Below, piece after piece: positions 42,621-52,072 of a stretch of 64,000 bases of DNA (position 1 is its first letter; each line of letters begins with the position of its first letter). The stretch lies in NCBI GenBank assembly GCA_024636155.1, contig JAGXHM010000038.1, forward strand, positions 1-64,000, written 5' to 3'. The DNA is from Deltaproteobacteria bacterium. GTDB taxonomy: Bacteria > Desulfobacterota > Desulfuromonadia > Desulfuromonadales > BM103. A program made the position numbers and the translations under genes. The notes under the pieces are model-generated. The model did no database searches and was not told where the DNA came from. It was given only the letters and a program-made list of their open reading frames with translations.

Positions 42621-43322
42621 GTGCGCAGAAAACAAATAGAAAGACACCAAACGTTACGCGAAAAAATCCTGGAAACAATTCGGGATGCTATCCTGAAAGG
42701 AACCATGAAGCCAGGCGAGCGTGTTTCCGAGCCGGATTTGGCAGAACGTTTTGGCATCAGTCGAACACCAATCCGGGAGGCCTTCCGCCAGCTGGAATCG
42801 GAAGGTTATCTGGAAGTAGTGCCACGCAAGGGAGCTGTGGTTGCGTCTCTCTCTGAGCGGGATATTGAAGAGTTTTATGCGATCAAGATAATTCTTGAAG
42901 GTTTTGCCGCCAGGATGGCCGCGGAAAAATTAACCGGGAAAGAGATTGAACGTCTTGAATCGATCAATGAGCGCCTGCACAAAATTGCCAAAGAAGGTGA
43001 TGTGAAGACCTTCTTCCGCGTTCACAATGAGTTCCATGAGGTTTTTATCAAGGCTGCCGGCAACGATAAGCTTTCGGAAATGATCAATCAGTTGGTCATG
43101 AAGTTCAAACGTCTGCGCCTGGCCTCTTTGTCACAGCCGGGTCGCATGGAAGTTTCCATAGAAGATCATAGCGACATGATTCAGGCCTTTAAGGATCATG
43201 ACGGCAATCGTGCCGACAGTCTGATACGCCACGCAGCAACGATTGGAGCCGAGGTGTTGATTCAAAGCATGCCCCAGGCAGAAACGGAAAAAGCAAAGCT
43301 TCTTCCGCGAACTAGTCTTTAG
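42621..43322 (+). CDS. GntR family regulator, FadR/FCD subfamily
   Basis: 233 aa. The N-terminal winged helix is LREKILETIRDAILKGTMKPGERVSEPDLAERFGISRTPIREAFRQLESEGYL. The C-terminal helical FCD domain has the likely metal/effector residues HNEFHEVF and DHSDMIQAFKDHD. FCD regulators usually sense carboxylates or sugar acids. GTG start with GGAG 7 nt upstream. A matching palindrome sits in its own promoter and upstream of the atp operon. Confidence 0.92.
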   Translation: MRRKQIERHQTLREKILETIRDAILKGTMKPGERVSEPDLAERFGISRTPIREAFRQLESEGYLEVVPRKGAVVASLSERDIEEFYAIKIILEGFAARMAAEKLTGKEIERLESINERLHKIAKEGDVKTFFRVHNEFHEVFIKAAGNDKLSEMINQLVMKFKRLRLASLSQPGRMEVSIEDHSDMIQAFKDHDGNRADSLIRHAATIGAEVLIQSMPQAETEKAKLLPRTSL

Positions 43323-43356
43323 CAAATAGCAGGCAATTGATATTTTACATGCAGAA

Positions 43357-43392
43357 GAAGAGCGGCCCGTCCATCAGGACGGGCCGCTCTTC
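43357..43392. terminator. Bidirectional terminator-like hairpin
   Basis: A perfect 16-bp stem GAAGAGCGGCCCGTCC / GGACGGGCCGCTCTTC with loop ATCA lies between the convergent GntR and ABC permease genes. T-richness is modest on both sides (TTCTTC on minus, CTATTG on plus). Confidence 0.75.
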
Positions 43393-43477
43393 CTATTGAT
43401 AAGGAAGTATGAGCGTAGAGAGTGAGAAGTCTTCGAGTCTGGAAGCGAAAGGGTCAAGCCGTTGGGAAGAAGCTGGC

Positions 43478-44266
43478 TTAGTTCCGGAGTCGATGACTAC
43501 GGGAAATAAGGCTGGCGGCCCAAAGGAAAAGGATCACAGCCATGACCGTAACAACGCTAAAGGAGACGGTGAAAGGGAGATCGCCAACCCCGAGTAGAGC
43601 ATAACGGAAGCCATCGATCAGATAGAAGAGAGGGTTGAGGTGCGAAAGCTTGGCCCAGAGCGGCGGCAAGATGGAGATCGGGTAAAAGACGCCACCAAGA
43701 TAAATCAACGGTAAGATGACAAAGTTGGTGTACATTGACAGGGAGTCAAAATTTTCGGCGTAAATAGCGGCAATGATGCCGAACTGGGCGAAGAGAAAGC
43801 TGGCCAGGCAGGCCATAACGAGGGCGGCAAAAGGGTGCGCCCAGGGTAACGAGGCAAACAGGCAGGAGATCAGCCAGACGACAAAACCGACAGCCAGACC
43901 CCGCAACATAGCGGCTAAAGTATAGGCCATGATGAACTGGGTCGGAGTGACCGGTGTGACCAATAGATCGACAATGCTGCCAAGATAGCGTGACATGAAA
44001 AGCGAGGAGGCCACGTTGGCGAAGGAATTATTAATGACCCCCATCAGGATCAGCCCCGGAATAACAAACTGAGCATAGCTGAAGCCGTCAAGCACGCTGA
44101 TCCGTTCGCCGAGGGTGGCTCCAAAAATAAAGAGATAAAGTGACGCAGTAATGACCGGGGTCACCAAGGTCTGTGATGCAACCCGTAAAAAACGACGTAT
44201 TTCCTTCTGCAGAAGAGTGTAGAAGGGCAACCAGGCTATGAAAGGTTGGTCTTGGCGAGGCGTCAT
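43478..44266 (-). CDS. ABC-2 type transporter permease
   Basis: 262 aa with six predicted membrane helices. The ABC-2 pattern is visible: FVIPGLILMGVINNSFANVASSLFMSRYLGSIVDLLVTPVT, then PLIYLGGVFYPISILPPLWAKLSHLNPLFYLIDGFRYALLG. It resembles YadH-like exporters of unknown substrate. The gene starts 3 bp after its ATPase partner. Confidence 0.9.
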   Translation of the reverse strand: MTPRQDQPFIAWLPFYTLLQKEIRRFLRVASQTLVTPVITASLYLFIFGATLGERISVLDGFSYAQFVIPGLILMGVINNSFANVASSLFMSRYLGSIVDLLVTPVTPTQFIMAYTLAAMLRGLAVGFVVWLISCLFASLPWAHPFAALVMACLASFLFAQFGIIAAIYAENFDSLSMYTNFVILPLIYLGGVFYPISILPPLWAKLSHLNPLFYLIDGFRYALLGVGDLPFTVSFSVVTVMAVILFLWAASLISRSHRLRN

Positions 44267-44269
44267 GTC

Positions 44270-45187
44270 TCAGCTCTGTCCGCTAGTCATCTGCAAAAAG
44301 ATCTCTTCAAGGCCAGCTTTTCTGGTTTCAATGTCGGCGATCGGTAGACCAATATCGCAAAGGTTTTTCAGTAGGTCGCCGGTGGACTGGCTGGCTGACA
44401 GTGTTAAGTGCAGTATGGTGCCGGCGCCATTGAGTTCGGCACCCTGACAGCAGAGGTTCTCGGGCAAAGCCTTGACAGGCGTTTGCAGGTGAACCAGAAT
44501 AGTGCGGGTTCCAAGCTCTTTCAGCAACGTCTCAGTAGATTCAAGAGCAATCACTTTGCCATGATTCATGATGGCGATGCGATCGCACATCTGCTCGGCT
44601 TCTTCCAGGTAATGAGTTGTCAGCAGGATGGTCGTCCCATGTTGGTTGATCTCGTGAACAAAGTCCCAGAGAGTGTGCCGTAACTCCACGTCGACACCGG
44701 CCGTTGGCTCATCAAGAATTAAGAGCCGTGGCTTGTGAATCAACGCTTTGGCAATCATGAATCGGCGTTTCATGCCACCAGATAATTTGATCATGACTTT
44801 GTGCAGGTGAGGCTTGAGTCCAAGACGGTCAATCAAGCGCTGACGCCATGCCGGGTCATCGCGAACGCCATAGTAACCCGCATGAAAACGTAGAGCCTGA
44901 TCAATAGTGAAGAAGTTGTCAATAACAATTTCCTGGTGCATAACGCCAACCATGCGTCGGGTGGTAAGAGAGTCCCTTTGATTATCAAAGCCGAAGATTT
45001 CGATTGAACCGCTGCCGATGCGAGAGACGCCACCGATCATATTGATCGCTGTACTCTTGCCAGCACCATTCGGTCCAAGCAGACCGAAAATTTCTCCCGG
45101 CTCAATCGTAAAAGAGATATCGTCGACGGCCAATGTGCCATCGTATTCCTTTAATAGATTTTTTATAGCAAGCGCTGGAATTGACAT
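44270..45187 (-). CDS. ABC transporter ATP-binding protein
   Basis: 305 aa. Walker A is GLLGPNGAGKSTAINMIGG, the Q-loop is MHQE, the signature LSGGMKRRFMIAKALIHKP, Walker B RLLILDEPTAGVD and the H-loop LLTTHYLEEAE. A C-terminal DrrA-like extension follows. It powers the adjacent ABC-2 permease, forming a YadGH-type exporter. Substrate unknown. Confidence 0.93.
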   Translation of the reverse strand: MSIPALAIKNLLKEYDGTLAVDDISFTIEPGEIFGLLGPNGAGKSTAINMIGGVSRIGSGSIEIFGFDNQRDSLTTRRMVGVMHQEIVIDNFFTIDQALRFHAGYYGVRDDPAWRQRLIDRLGLKPHLHKVMIKLSGGMKRRFMIAKALIHKPRLLILDEPTAGVDVELRHTLWDFVHEINQHGTTILLTTHYLEEAEQMCDRIAIMNHGKVIALESTETLLKELGTRTILVHLQTPVKALPENLCCQGAELNGAGTILHLTLSASQSTGDLLKNLCDIGLPIADIETRKAGLEEIFLQMTSGQS

Positions 45188-45244
45188 GATGATTCAAGTT
45201 ATGCCGCTGCCCGGAGTGAATGTCAAGGGTTGTACGGGTCAAGA

Positions 45245-45273
45245 TTGACATGGCAGAGGCTAGCAGGTAATTA
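45245..45273 (+). promoter_or_regulatory. Promoter of the DsbA-like gene
   Basis: TTGACA, 17-nt spacer, TAATTA; lies about 80 bp upstream of the start codon at 45356. Confidence 0.7.
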
Positions 45274-45355
45274 TGTCTAAGAGTGAAACTTTTTAAGATT
45301 GTACCGCAGCATGGAGCGGTGTCTTTCAAAACCTAAAAATGGGAGGACGAGTATA

Positions 45356-46201
45356 ATGACAGGAGTTCGACGTATTATGGTTTTTCTGCTTGGACTGGTT
45401 TTAACCACCAGCCTGGTTTATGCGGAGGTGGAAAAGAATCTGGTCAAAAGTCAGCCATTGGGCAGAGCGCCTCTGGATATCGCGCAGAGTGTAAGTGATG
45501 GTCGTCTGTTTGTACTGCTTGACGATGGAGTTGTCCAAATTTTTTCTGCTGATGGCCAAAAACAGGAACGAATCCAGATCGACAAGAATGTAACCACTAT
45601 GACGGTCTCCCCGGACGGGCAAAGACTTTATCTTGGTAATGCAAAGAGTAATGAGCTGCAGTTTTATGACCTCTCATACGTACAACAACTGCCGGTGAAC
45701 AATTCGGCGGTCAAGGGTGCGAAAAACGCTCCCGTCACGATTACCCTTTTCGATGATTTCCAGTGTCCTTACTGTGCTCGACTGGTGCCAACTCTGGACC
45801 AGATCTTGGCTACTTACCCGACGCAGGTTCGGGTGGTGTATAAGCATTTCCCCTTAAGCATGCACACGTTTGCCAGACAAGCGGCTATTGCCAGTATCGC
45901 CGCACGCAACCAGGGCAAATTCTGGCCGTTGCACGATCAGCTCTTCGCCAATTACAATAAGCTTGACGATGCAAAAATTCGAGAACTGGCCGAGAGTGTT
46001 GGCCTTGATATGGCGCGCTTTGATCAAGATATAGTAAATCCCGCATTGCAACAGGAAGTAGACGCTGATTTGCAGCTTGGCGCCAAGGCTGGAGTTCGTG
46101 GAACACCCGCAGCTTACATCAACGGCTTGTCGCTTCAGGATCGAAGTATCAATGGTTTTAAGAAAATTATTGATGCGGAGTTGAAGAAGGCTGCCAAGTA
46201 A
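45356..46201 (+). CDS. Exported DsbA/thioredoxin-fold protein with N-terminal propeller-like segment
   Basis: 281 aa. A signal peptide (VFLLGLVLTTSLVYA) precedes about 90 residues of propeller-like repeats (TTMTVSPDGQRLYLGNAKSNELQFYDL) and a DsbA-type domain with CPYC at 137-140, VVYKHFPLSMHTFARQAA and GVRGTPAAYING (cis-Pro). It probably catalyses or senses periplasmic thiol-disulfide exchange. ATG 45356 with GGAGG 9 nt upstream is preferred to the track start. Confidence 0.88.
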   Translation: MTGVRRIMVFLLGLVLTTSLVYAEVEKNLVKSQPLGRAPLDIAQSVSDGRLFVLLDDGVVQIFSADGQKQERIQIDKNVTTMTVSPDGQRLYLGNAKSNELQFYDLSYVQQLPVNNSAVKGAKNAPVTITLFDDFQCPYCARLVPTLDQILATYPTQVRVVYKHFPLSMHTFARQAAIASIAARNQGKFWPLHDQLFANYNKLDDAKIRELAESVGLDMARFDQDIVNPALQQEVDADLQLGAKAGVRGTPAAYINGLSLQDRSINGFKKIIDAELKKAAK

Positions 46202-46228
46202 AAATCAAGCAACTGTTGATCAGATAAG

Positions 46229-46263
46229 GCGGGCCTGGATTTCCATTCAGGCCCGCTTTCTTC
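46229..46263 (+). terminator. Intrinsic terminator of the DsbA-like gene
   Basis: GCGGGCCTG / CAGGCCCGC stem with a 10-nt loop, followed by TTTCTT. Confidence 0.85.
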
Positions 46264-46293
46264 TCGAAAGGAAGAGAGTGAGATGGTTTTTTC

Positions 46294-47055
46294 TTACAGC
46301 GAGCCTTTGTCTCCTTCTTCATCAGCAGAATCGCGTGTTTTGCCAAAGAATCTGGCAACGATAATACCGACTTCATAAAGGATGACAAACGGAACGGCGA
46401 GCGCGGTTTGTGAGAAGACATCTGGAGGGGTCAGCATGGCGCCGATCACGAAGGCGGTCAGAAGTGCAAACTTGCGGTTGCGCGCCAACATCTTGTGGTC
46501 GACAATGCCGAGACGTGCCAGGAAGAAAATCACTATTGGCAGTTCGAAGACCAGACCGAAAGCAAGGAGTAGCTTACTGGAGAGAGAGAGGTATGAACCC
46601 ATGGAGAGCATGGCACTCAACTGGCCATCACCTGTGCCGAACTCGATGAGCACCTTGAAAACCATGGGGAATACAAAGCGAAAGCCAAAAAAAGCACCCG
46701 TCGCAAAACAGAGGGTGCTGGCTAGTACAAAAGGAAAGACGTAACGCTTTTCGTTCTTGTAGAGTCCTGGTGCGATAAAGGACCAGATTTGCCAGAAGAT
46801 CACCGGCATAGAGACCAACAGGGCAGCCAGAGCACCGATTTTCAAATAAGTGAAGAATGGCTCCGTCGCGGTTATAAAGACCAGTGAAGAGCCTTCTGGC
46901 AAAGCCTGGCGGACCGGATCGGCAATGAGATTAAAGAGCTGTTCAGCATAAGTGTAGCAAGCCAGAAAGGCGACCAGCCATGAAATACCGGCAATGATCA
47001 ACTTGCGGCGCAGTTCTTCCAGGTGAGTGGTCAACGGCATCTGTTCGTTACTCAT
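46294..47055 (-). CDS. tatC: Sec-independent translocase subunit TatC
   Basis: 253 aa, six membrane helices. It is the signal-peptide receptor of twin-arginine export. The N-terminal [15 protein letters not shown], the [12 protein letters not shown] motif and [20 protein letters not shown] are diagnostic. ATG 47055 overlaps the tatB stop by 8 bp. The track's 64 extra residues are out-of-frame tatB sequence. Confidence 0.96.
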   Translation of the reverse strand: MSNEQMPLTTHLEELRRKLIIAGISWLVAFLACYTYAEQLFNLIADPVRQALPEGSSLVFITATEPFFTYLKIGALAALLVSMPVIFWQIWSFIAPGLYKNEKRYVFPFVLASTLCFATGAFFGFRFVFPMVFKVLIEFGTGDGQLSAMLSMGSYLSLSSKLLLAFGLVFELPIVIFFLARLGIVDHKMLARNRKFALLTAFVIGAMLTPPDVFSQTALAVPFVILYEVGIIVARFFGKTRDSADEEGDKGSL

Positions 47056-47401
47056 CCGGAGTGCCCTCAGCTTTGATCTTCTGCTCTGGAGTGATCTGCT
47101 CCTCATGACTGGCAGAGACGCTGTCGGAAACGGGTTCTGCTTCGACAGGATTGGCTTTCGGTGGATATGGATCGAATATGGCACCGGGCGGCGTAAGTTT
47201 GCCAGGCTCTCCTGGCGGTCGTTTGAGGTCGTTACTGCGGATTTCATCGGAGAAGGTCTGCTTAAGTTCGTCGGACGCCCGTTTAAATTCCGAGAGGCCG
47301 CGACCGAGGGCCCGTGCCAGATCGGGTAGGCGCTTCGGGCCGAGGACGATCAGGGCGAGAGCCATTATCATGAGCAGTTCAGGAAAGCCAATACCAAACA
47401 T
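47048..47401 (-). CDS. tatB: Twin-arginine translocase subunit TatB
   Basis: 117 aa. One N-terminal helix [33 protein letters not shown] is followed by an amphipathic helix and a Pro/Glu-rich tail of about 70 residues. The FGIGFPELL start and tail length favour TatB over TatA. It is co-translated with tatC. Confidence 0.9.
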   Translation of the reverse strand: MFGIGFPELLMIMALALIVLGPKRLPDLARALGRGLSEFKRASDELKQTFSDEIRSNDLKRPPGEPGKLTPPGAIFDPYPPKANPVEAEPVSDSVSASHEEQITPEQKIKAEGTPDE

Positions 47402-47498
47402 GTGTGGTCACCTTGATCAGGGTTTAAAGTCCGTGAAGTGTGCTGAGAATACCGGCAAAAAGAGGTCCTGTCAAGAACCGAGAGAGGGGTATAAGCAT

Positions 47499-47527
47499 TT
47501 GACATATCAAGGTTTTTACTCTACTAT
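47499..47527 (+). promoter_or_regulatory. nadA promoter
   Basis: TTGACA (47499-47504), 17-nt spacer, TACTAT (47522-47527), about 34 bp upstream of the nadA ATG. A close match to the sigma-70 consensus. Confidence 0.8.
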
Positions 47528-47560
47528 ACGGCAATCTTCAGGTAAGGAAACGGTTGTATC

Positions 47561-48475
47561 ATGAACGAGAACGAAATCATTAGTGAAATCCTGCGATTGG
47601 CAGACGAACGCGATGCCTTGATTCTGGCACATAATTATCAGCGTGATGAAATTCAGGAGTTAGCACACGTTACCGGCGATTCTCTCGCTCTGTCGATAGA
47701 GGCCGCACGCACCGACAAGCCGGTGATTGTCTTCTGCGGTGTCCACTTTATGGCAGAAAGCGCCGCTATCCTGGCTCCTGAAAAGATCGTTCTGCTCCCT
47801 CGCCTGGATGCAGGCTGTCCAATGGCGGATATGATTACTGCGGAAGGGTTGCGCGAGTTTAAAAGCCAACATCCCGGAGTGCCGGTGGTGACTTATGTCA
47901 ATTCAAGCGCTGCCGTCAAAGCCGAGAGCGATATCTGTTGCACGAGTTCTAACGCCGTCAATGTTGTTGCCTCGCTTGCGGAGCAGGAAGTGATTCTTGC
48001 CCCAGATCGTAACCTGGCTCGCTACATTGCTGCCCAGGTTGATAAAACCTGTTATTTCTGGGATGGTTACTGTCCGACCCACGAACGCTTTACCGTTGCA
48101 GATGCCAAGACGGCCATGGCTGACTATCCCGACGCCCTCTTTATGGCTCATCCGGAATGCCCCCCTGAGGTTCTGGCGCTGGCGGACCATGTCTGCTCTA
48201 CCAGCGGCATGTACACTTTTGCTCAGGAAAATCCGGCACAACAATTCATTGTCGGCACCGAAGCAGGTATTCTCTATCGTCTGCGCAAGGAGAATCCTGA
48301 CAAGGAGTTTATCCTGCCGACGACGAGACTGATCTGTCCCAATATGAAACTGACCTCCCTTGAGGACATTCTCCTGGCGTTGCAGACCATGAGCCCGCGA
48401 GTGACGGTTCCCGAAGAGATCAGGCTTCCGGCCAAGGTGACTCTGGATCGTATGCTGGCCGTCCCACGTGATTGA
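47561..48475 (+). CDS. nadA: Quinolinate synthase A
   Basis: 304 aa. It condenses iminoaspartate with dihydroxyacetone phosphate in NAD synthesis. Three cluster Cys appear in the conserved contexts [16 protein letters not shown] and [33 protein letters not shown] and [23 protein letters not shown] are family hallmarks. The 4Fe-4S enzyme is oxygen-sensitive, in line with an anaerobe. Confidence 0.97.
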   Translation: MNENEIISEILRLADERDALILAHNYQRDEIQELAHVTGDSLALSIEAARTDKPVIVFCGVHFMAESAAILAPEKIVLLPRLDAGCPMADMITAEGLREFKSQHPGVPVVTYVNSSAAVKAESDICCTSSNAVNVVASLAEQEVILAPDRNLARYIAAQVDKTCYFWDGYCPTHERFTVADAKTAMADYPDALFMAHPECPPEVLALADHVCSTSGMYTFAQENPAQQFIVGTEAGILYRLRKENPDKEFILPTTRLICPNMKLTSLEDILLALQTMSPRVTVPEEIRLPAKVTLDRMLAVPRD

Positions 48476-48525
48476 TTTCCCCACGATAAAAAACAGCAAG
48501 ACGTTTCCCTACGTCGAGTACCGGC

Positions 48526-51500
48526 ATGTCCGAAACGATTGAACCCCGCGTTCTAAATTTTACCTTATCCGGTCTCCTTGAACCATTTACCTCCGGGATC
48601 TTCGGCCGTACGGAGATCCTCGGCCTGAATGGCAGCAGTGATGCCTGGTTCGCTGCCGGGTTATTGGCTCGCAATGCACGCGCTGAATGTCTGCTGATCG
48701 TCGCCCCCAGTCAAGCTGAGGCACAACGCTTCCATCGAGCCTTGAGCTTTTTCCATGGCCGTCAGGCTGACATCCTTTTCTTTCCGCACTGGGAAACCGA
48801 ACCCTACGCTCCGCTCAGCCCTCATTCTGAAATAGAAGCGACTCGGTTGGCTACCCTGGCAGCTCTCGCCAAAGGGCGTGGCAAAGCCATCGTCACCACC
48901 GTCAAGGCGTTGCAACAGAAGATTCTTCCACGCAAGGTACTCGACGCTTTACGGCTGCAACTCGAAGTCGGCAGCGAGATCTCACGTGATCTGTTGTTGC
49001 AGGGGGTGTCCTCGCTCGGTTATCAGCGCGTTACTCTGGTCGAAGATCGCGGCAGTTTTGCCGTGCGCGGTGATCTGGTGGACCTCTTCCCACCGATGCT
49101 GGAGCAGCCGGTGCGTCTGGCCTTTTTCGGTGACGAACTGGAAGAGATCCGTTGTTTTGATCCAGCTAGCCAACGTTCCTCTGATCATCACCTGACACGG
49201 CTTGAGCTTGCTCCAGCTCGGGAAATGATTCTGGCCGGAAGTCATCTGGAGACCTTTACCCGTCGGTTCAAGGAGCGCTGCGACGACCTGGAAATCCCGC
49301 GTGCCCAGCGTGAGGCGATACTCGACGAAGTTCGTGAGGGTCTGCTTGGCCCCGGTCGGGAAAACCTTCTGCCGCTCAATTATGATGTGCTTGATAGCCT
49401 CTTCGATTACCTGGATCGCTTCTGTTGGTTGATGCTGGATCCTACAGCGATCACAACTGCCGCTGATGAGTTTGCCGAAGCGATAGAGTGCGGGCAAGAA
49501 CGGGCGACGCGTAGCGGCGAGCCGTTTGTCCCCGCTGCCGATTTTTATCTTGACAACCAGGAGCTGGAAACACGTCTGAGTCAGGGACCGCGCATCGATT
49601 TGGTCTCCTTGCAGCTTTACCAGCTTGAAGAAGATCATCCCGTCTACCGTGTGCCAGTAACGAACAATGCAGATTTACGCCCCGATAACGTGGAACATGA
49701 TGGCAGCCTTGCCCCCTTGGTCGAGCGTTTACGGGGGTGGCTGAGCGACGGCTGGAAGATCCTCGTGGTTTGCCACCAGCGTGGTCAGGCAGAGCGCTTG
49801 CTTGACCTGCTGGCGCCGCATGAACTGCCGGTCTCCTGGGTGCCGGAGTTGGTGCCAGGCCGGGAGTTCCCGATCGGCTTGACCGTGACTATCGGTTCTC
49901 TGGATAGTGGTTTCAGGCATACCGAGGGGAAAAGAGTCATTATCTGTGATGACGAAATCTTTGGGCCGCGCACTCACCGCAAAGTCCGCCAGCGGCAAAG
50001 GGTCTTCGAATCCTCTCTGGCCGACCTGAAAGCCGATGATCTGGTGGTGCATGCTGATTACGGTATCGGTCGTTACCTTGGTCTGGTCCATTTGCAGACC
50101 GGTGATGTCGAAGGTGATTTCATACACCTTGAGTATGCGGGTAACGATCGTCTCTACCTGCCGGTTGAGCGTATTGAAAAAGTTCAGAAATACGTGGCTG
50201 ATGGCTCTACGCCGCGGCTTGACAAGATGGGTAGTGGCGCCTGGGAAAAGGCCAAGTTACGTGCGCGCGCAGCGATTGAGGAGCTATCTCGCGACCTCTT
50301 ACAGGTTCAGGCGCGGCGGCAGATGGCAAAAGGCTTCAGCTATACGCCGCCGGATCGGCTGTTCCGTGAGTTCGAGGCGGCCTTTCCTTATGAGGAAACA
50401 CCAGACCAGCTTGAAGCGATAGAGGCAGTGCTTGATGATATGACCTCAGAACGGCCAGTGGATCGTCTGATCTGTGGCGATGTTGGTTATGGCAAGACCG
50501 AAGTCGCCATTCGTGCGGCGTTCAAGGCGGTGCTCGACAGTCGCCAGGTCGCAGTTTTGGTGCCGACTACGGTGTTGGCCCGTCAGCATCTGGAGACGTT
50601 CCGACAGAGATTTGCCGACTATCCGGTTAATGTGGAGATGTTGTCACGTTTTCGTACGCCTGCGGAGCAGAAGCGGATCCTTGGGCGCACGGCGGCCGGA
50701 CAGGTTGATATCCTGATCGGTACGCATCGCCTGTTACAGCGGGACATGCGCTTTAAGAACCTTGGCTTGATCGTTGTTGATGAAGAACAACGCTTTGGGG
50801 TGACGCACAAGGAACGCTTGAAAAAGATGCGCGCCGAAGTCGATGTCTTGACTCTGACCGCGACGCCGATCCCGCGTACTTTGCATTTGAGCTTGGCCGG
50901 TCTGCGCGAACTGTCGATTATTGATACCCCGCCGGTAGACCGTCAAGCGATCCGCACCTATGTTACCCGTTTTGATGATGATCTGATCCGCGATGCAATT
51001 TTGCGTGAACTGCGTCGTGGTGGCCAGGTCTATTTTATTCATAACCGGGTGCAGTCGATCGATGCCATGGCGGAGTTCCTGCAGCGCCTGGTTCCGCAAG
51101 CCAAGGTTGGTGTCGGCCATGGTCAGATGCCGGGGAAAACGCTGGAAAAGGTCATGCTCGATTTTATCGAAGGGCGCACCAATCTGCTGGTCTGTACGAC
51201 GATCATTGAAAACGGCATCGATATTCCTACGGCCAACACCATGATAGTCAATCGGGCTGACTGCTTCGGCTTGTCGCAGCTTTATCAGCTGCGCGGTCGG
51301 GTCGGCCGCTCTCATCAGCGCGCTTATGCTTATCTGATGATTCCTGGCGAGGGACTGCTGACGAGAGATGCTCGCGAGAGACTGAAGGTTCTGCAGGAGC
51401 AATCGGAGCTGGGGGCCGGTTTTCGCATAGCGCGCCACGACCTCGAATTGCGCGGCGCAGGGGACCTGCTTGGTGCCCGGCAAGCTGGACAGGTGGCTGC

Positions 51501-52014
51501 CATCGGCTTTGAAATGTATACTGAGCTTCTCGAAGAAACGATTCAGGAGTTGCAGGGGCAGAGTCGTGAAGAACGCATTGACCCGGAGATACGCCTTGGC
51601 CTTTCTGCCTTCCTGCCGGAGAATTATGTCGCTGATCCCAACCAGCGTCTGGTGCTTTATCGCAAACTGGCGTCAGCCCGTGAAGATGTGGAAATTTACC
51701 AGGCTGGCGATGAGTTGCGTGATCGTTACGGTGAGTTGCCGGTCGCAGCGGAGTTGCTGCTTGAGGTCATGAAGCTACGGGTGCTCATGAAGCAGCTGCA
51801 TGTCGAGCTGGCTGAGTTTGACGGTCATAACCTGGTGTTTGCATTTCCGGCTAACACCAAGGTGGCTCCTGAGCAAATAATGGCTTTGTTGGAAGATGGC
51901 AAAAAGTACAGCTTCAGCCCGGATTACCGCCTAAGCATTCGTCTCGGTCGATTATCCCGGGAAGAGGTTTTGGCTATTGCTAAAAAGGAATTGCAAGCAT
52001 TTTGTCGGCTATGA
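48526..52014 (+). CDS. mfd: Transcription-repair coupling factor Mfd
   Basis: 1162 aa. The N-terminal UvrB-like region ends near residue 350. The CarD-like RNA polymerase-interacting domain has LKADDLVVHADYGIGRYLGL. The motor has Walker A GDVGYGKTEVAIRAAF, the DEEQRFGV box and LTATPIPRTLHLSLAGLR, then helicase motif VI QLRGRVGRSHQRAYAY. The C-terminal TRCF domain follows. It removes stalled RNA polymerase and recruits UvrA, whose gene lies 4 kb downstream. Confidence 0.98.
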   Translation: MSETIEPRVLNFTLSGLLEPFTSGIFGRTEILGLNGSSDAWFAAGLLARNARAECLLIVAPSQAEAQRFHRALSFFHGRQADILFFPHWETEPYAPLSPHSEIEATRLATLAALAKGRGKAIVTTVKALQQKILPRKVLDALRLQLEVGSEISRDLLLQGVSSLGYQRVTLVEDRGSFAVRGDLVDLFPPMLEQPVRLAFFGDELEEIRCFDPASQRSSDHHLTRLELAPAREMILAGSHLETFTRRFKERCDDLEIPRAQREAILDEVREGLLGPGRENLLPLNYDVLDSLFDYLDRFCWLMLDPTAITTAADEFAEAIECGQERATRSGEPFVPAADFYLDNQELETRLSQGPRIDLVSLQLYQLEEDHPVYRVPVTNNADLRPDNVEHDGSLAPLVERLRGWLSDGWKILVVCHQRGQAERLLDLLAPHELPVSWVPELVPGREFPIGLTVTIGSLDSGFRHTEGKRVIICDDEIFGPRTHRKVRQRQRVFESSLADLKADDLVVHADYGIGRYLGLVHLQTGDVEGDFIHLEYAGNDRLYLPVERIEKVQKYVADGSTPRLDKMGSGAWEKAKLRARAAIEELSRDLLQVQARRQMAKGFSYTPPDRLFREFEAAFPYEETPDQLEAIEAVLDDMTSERPVDRLICGDVGYGKTEVAIRAAFKAVLDSRQVAVLVPTTVLARQHLETFRQRFADYPVNVEMLSRFRTPAEQKRILGRTAAGQVDILIGTHRLLQRDMRFKNLGLIVVDEEQRFGVTHKERLKKMRAEVDVLTLTATPIPRTLHLSLAGLRELSIIDTPPVDRQAIRTYVTRFDDDLIRDAILRELRRGGQVYFIHNRVQSIDAMAEFLQRLVPQAKVGVGHGQMPGKTLEKVMLDFIEGRTNLLVCTTIIENGIDIPTANTMIVNRADCFGLSQLYQLRGRVGRSHQRAYAYLMIPGEGLLTRDARERLKVLQEQSELGAGFRIARHDLELRGAGDLLGARQAGQVAAIGFEMYTELLEETIQELQGQSREERIDPEIRLGLSAFLPENYVADPNQRLVLYRKLASAREDVEIYQAGDELRDRYGELPVAAELLLEVMKLRVLMKQLHVELAEFDGHNLVFAFPANTKVAPEQIMALLEDGKKYSFSPDYRLSIRLGRLSREEVLAIAKKELQAFCRL

Positions 52015-52072
52015 TAGTTTGATGACGCCACCCATGTGCCCTTACTCTCTCAAAGTCGACCTGCTCAACATC

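Noticed and set aside
43409-43597. 62-aa plus-strand ORF after the GntR gene with an AAGGA-like site
   Set aside because: Overlaps the ABC permease 3' end antisense, low-complexity charged composition, lies beyond a terminator. No support.
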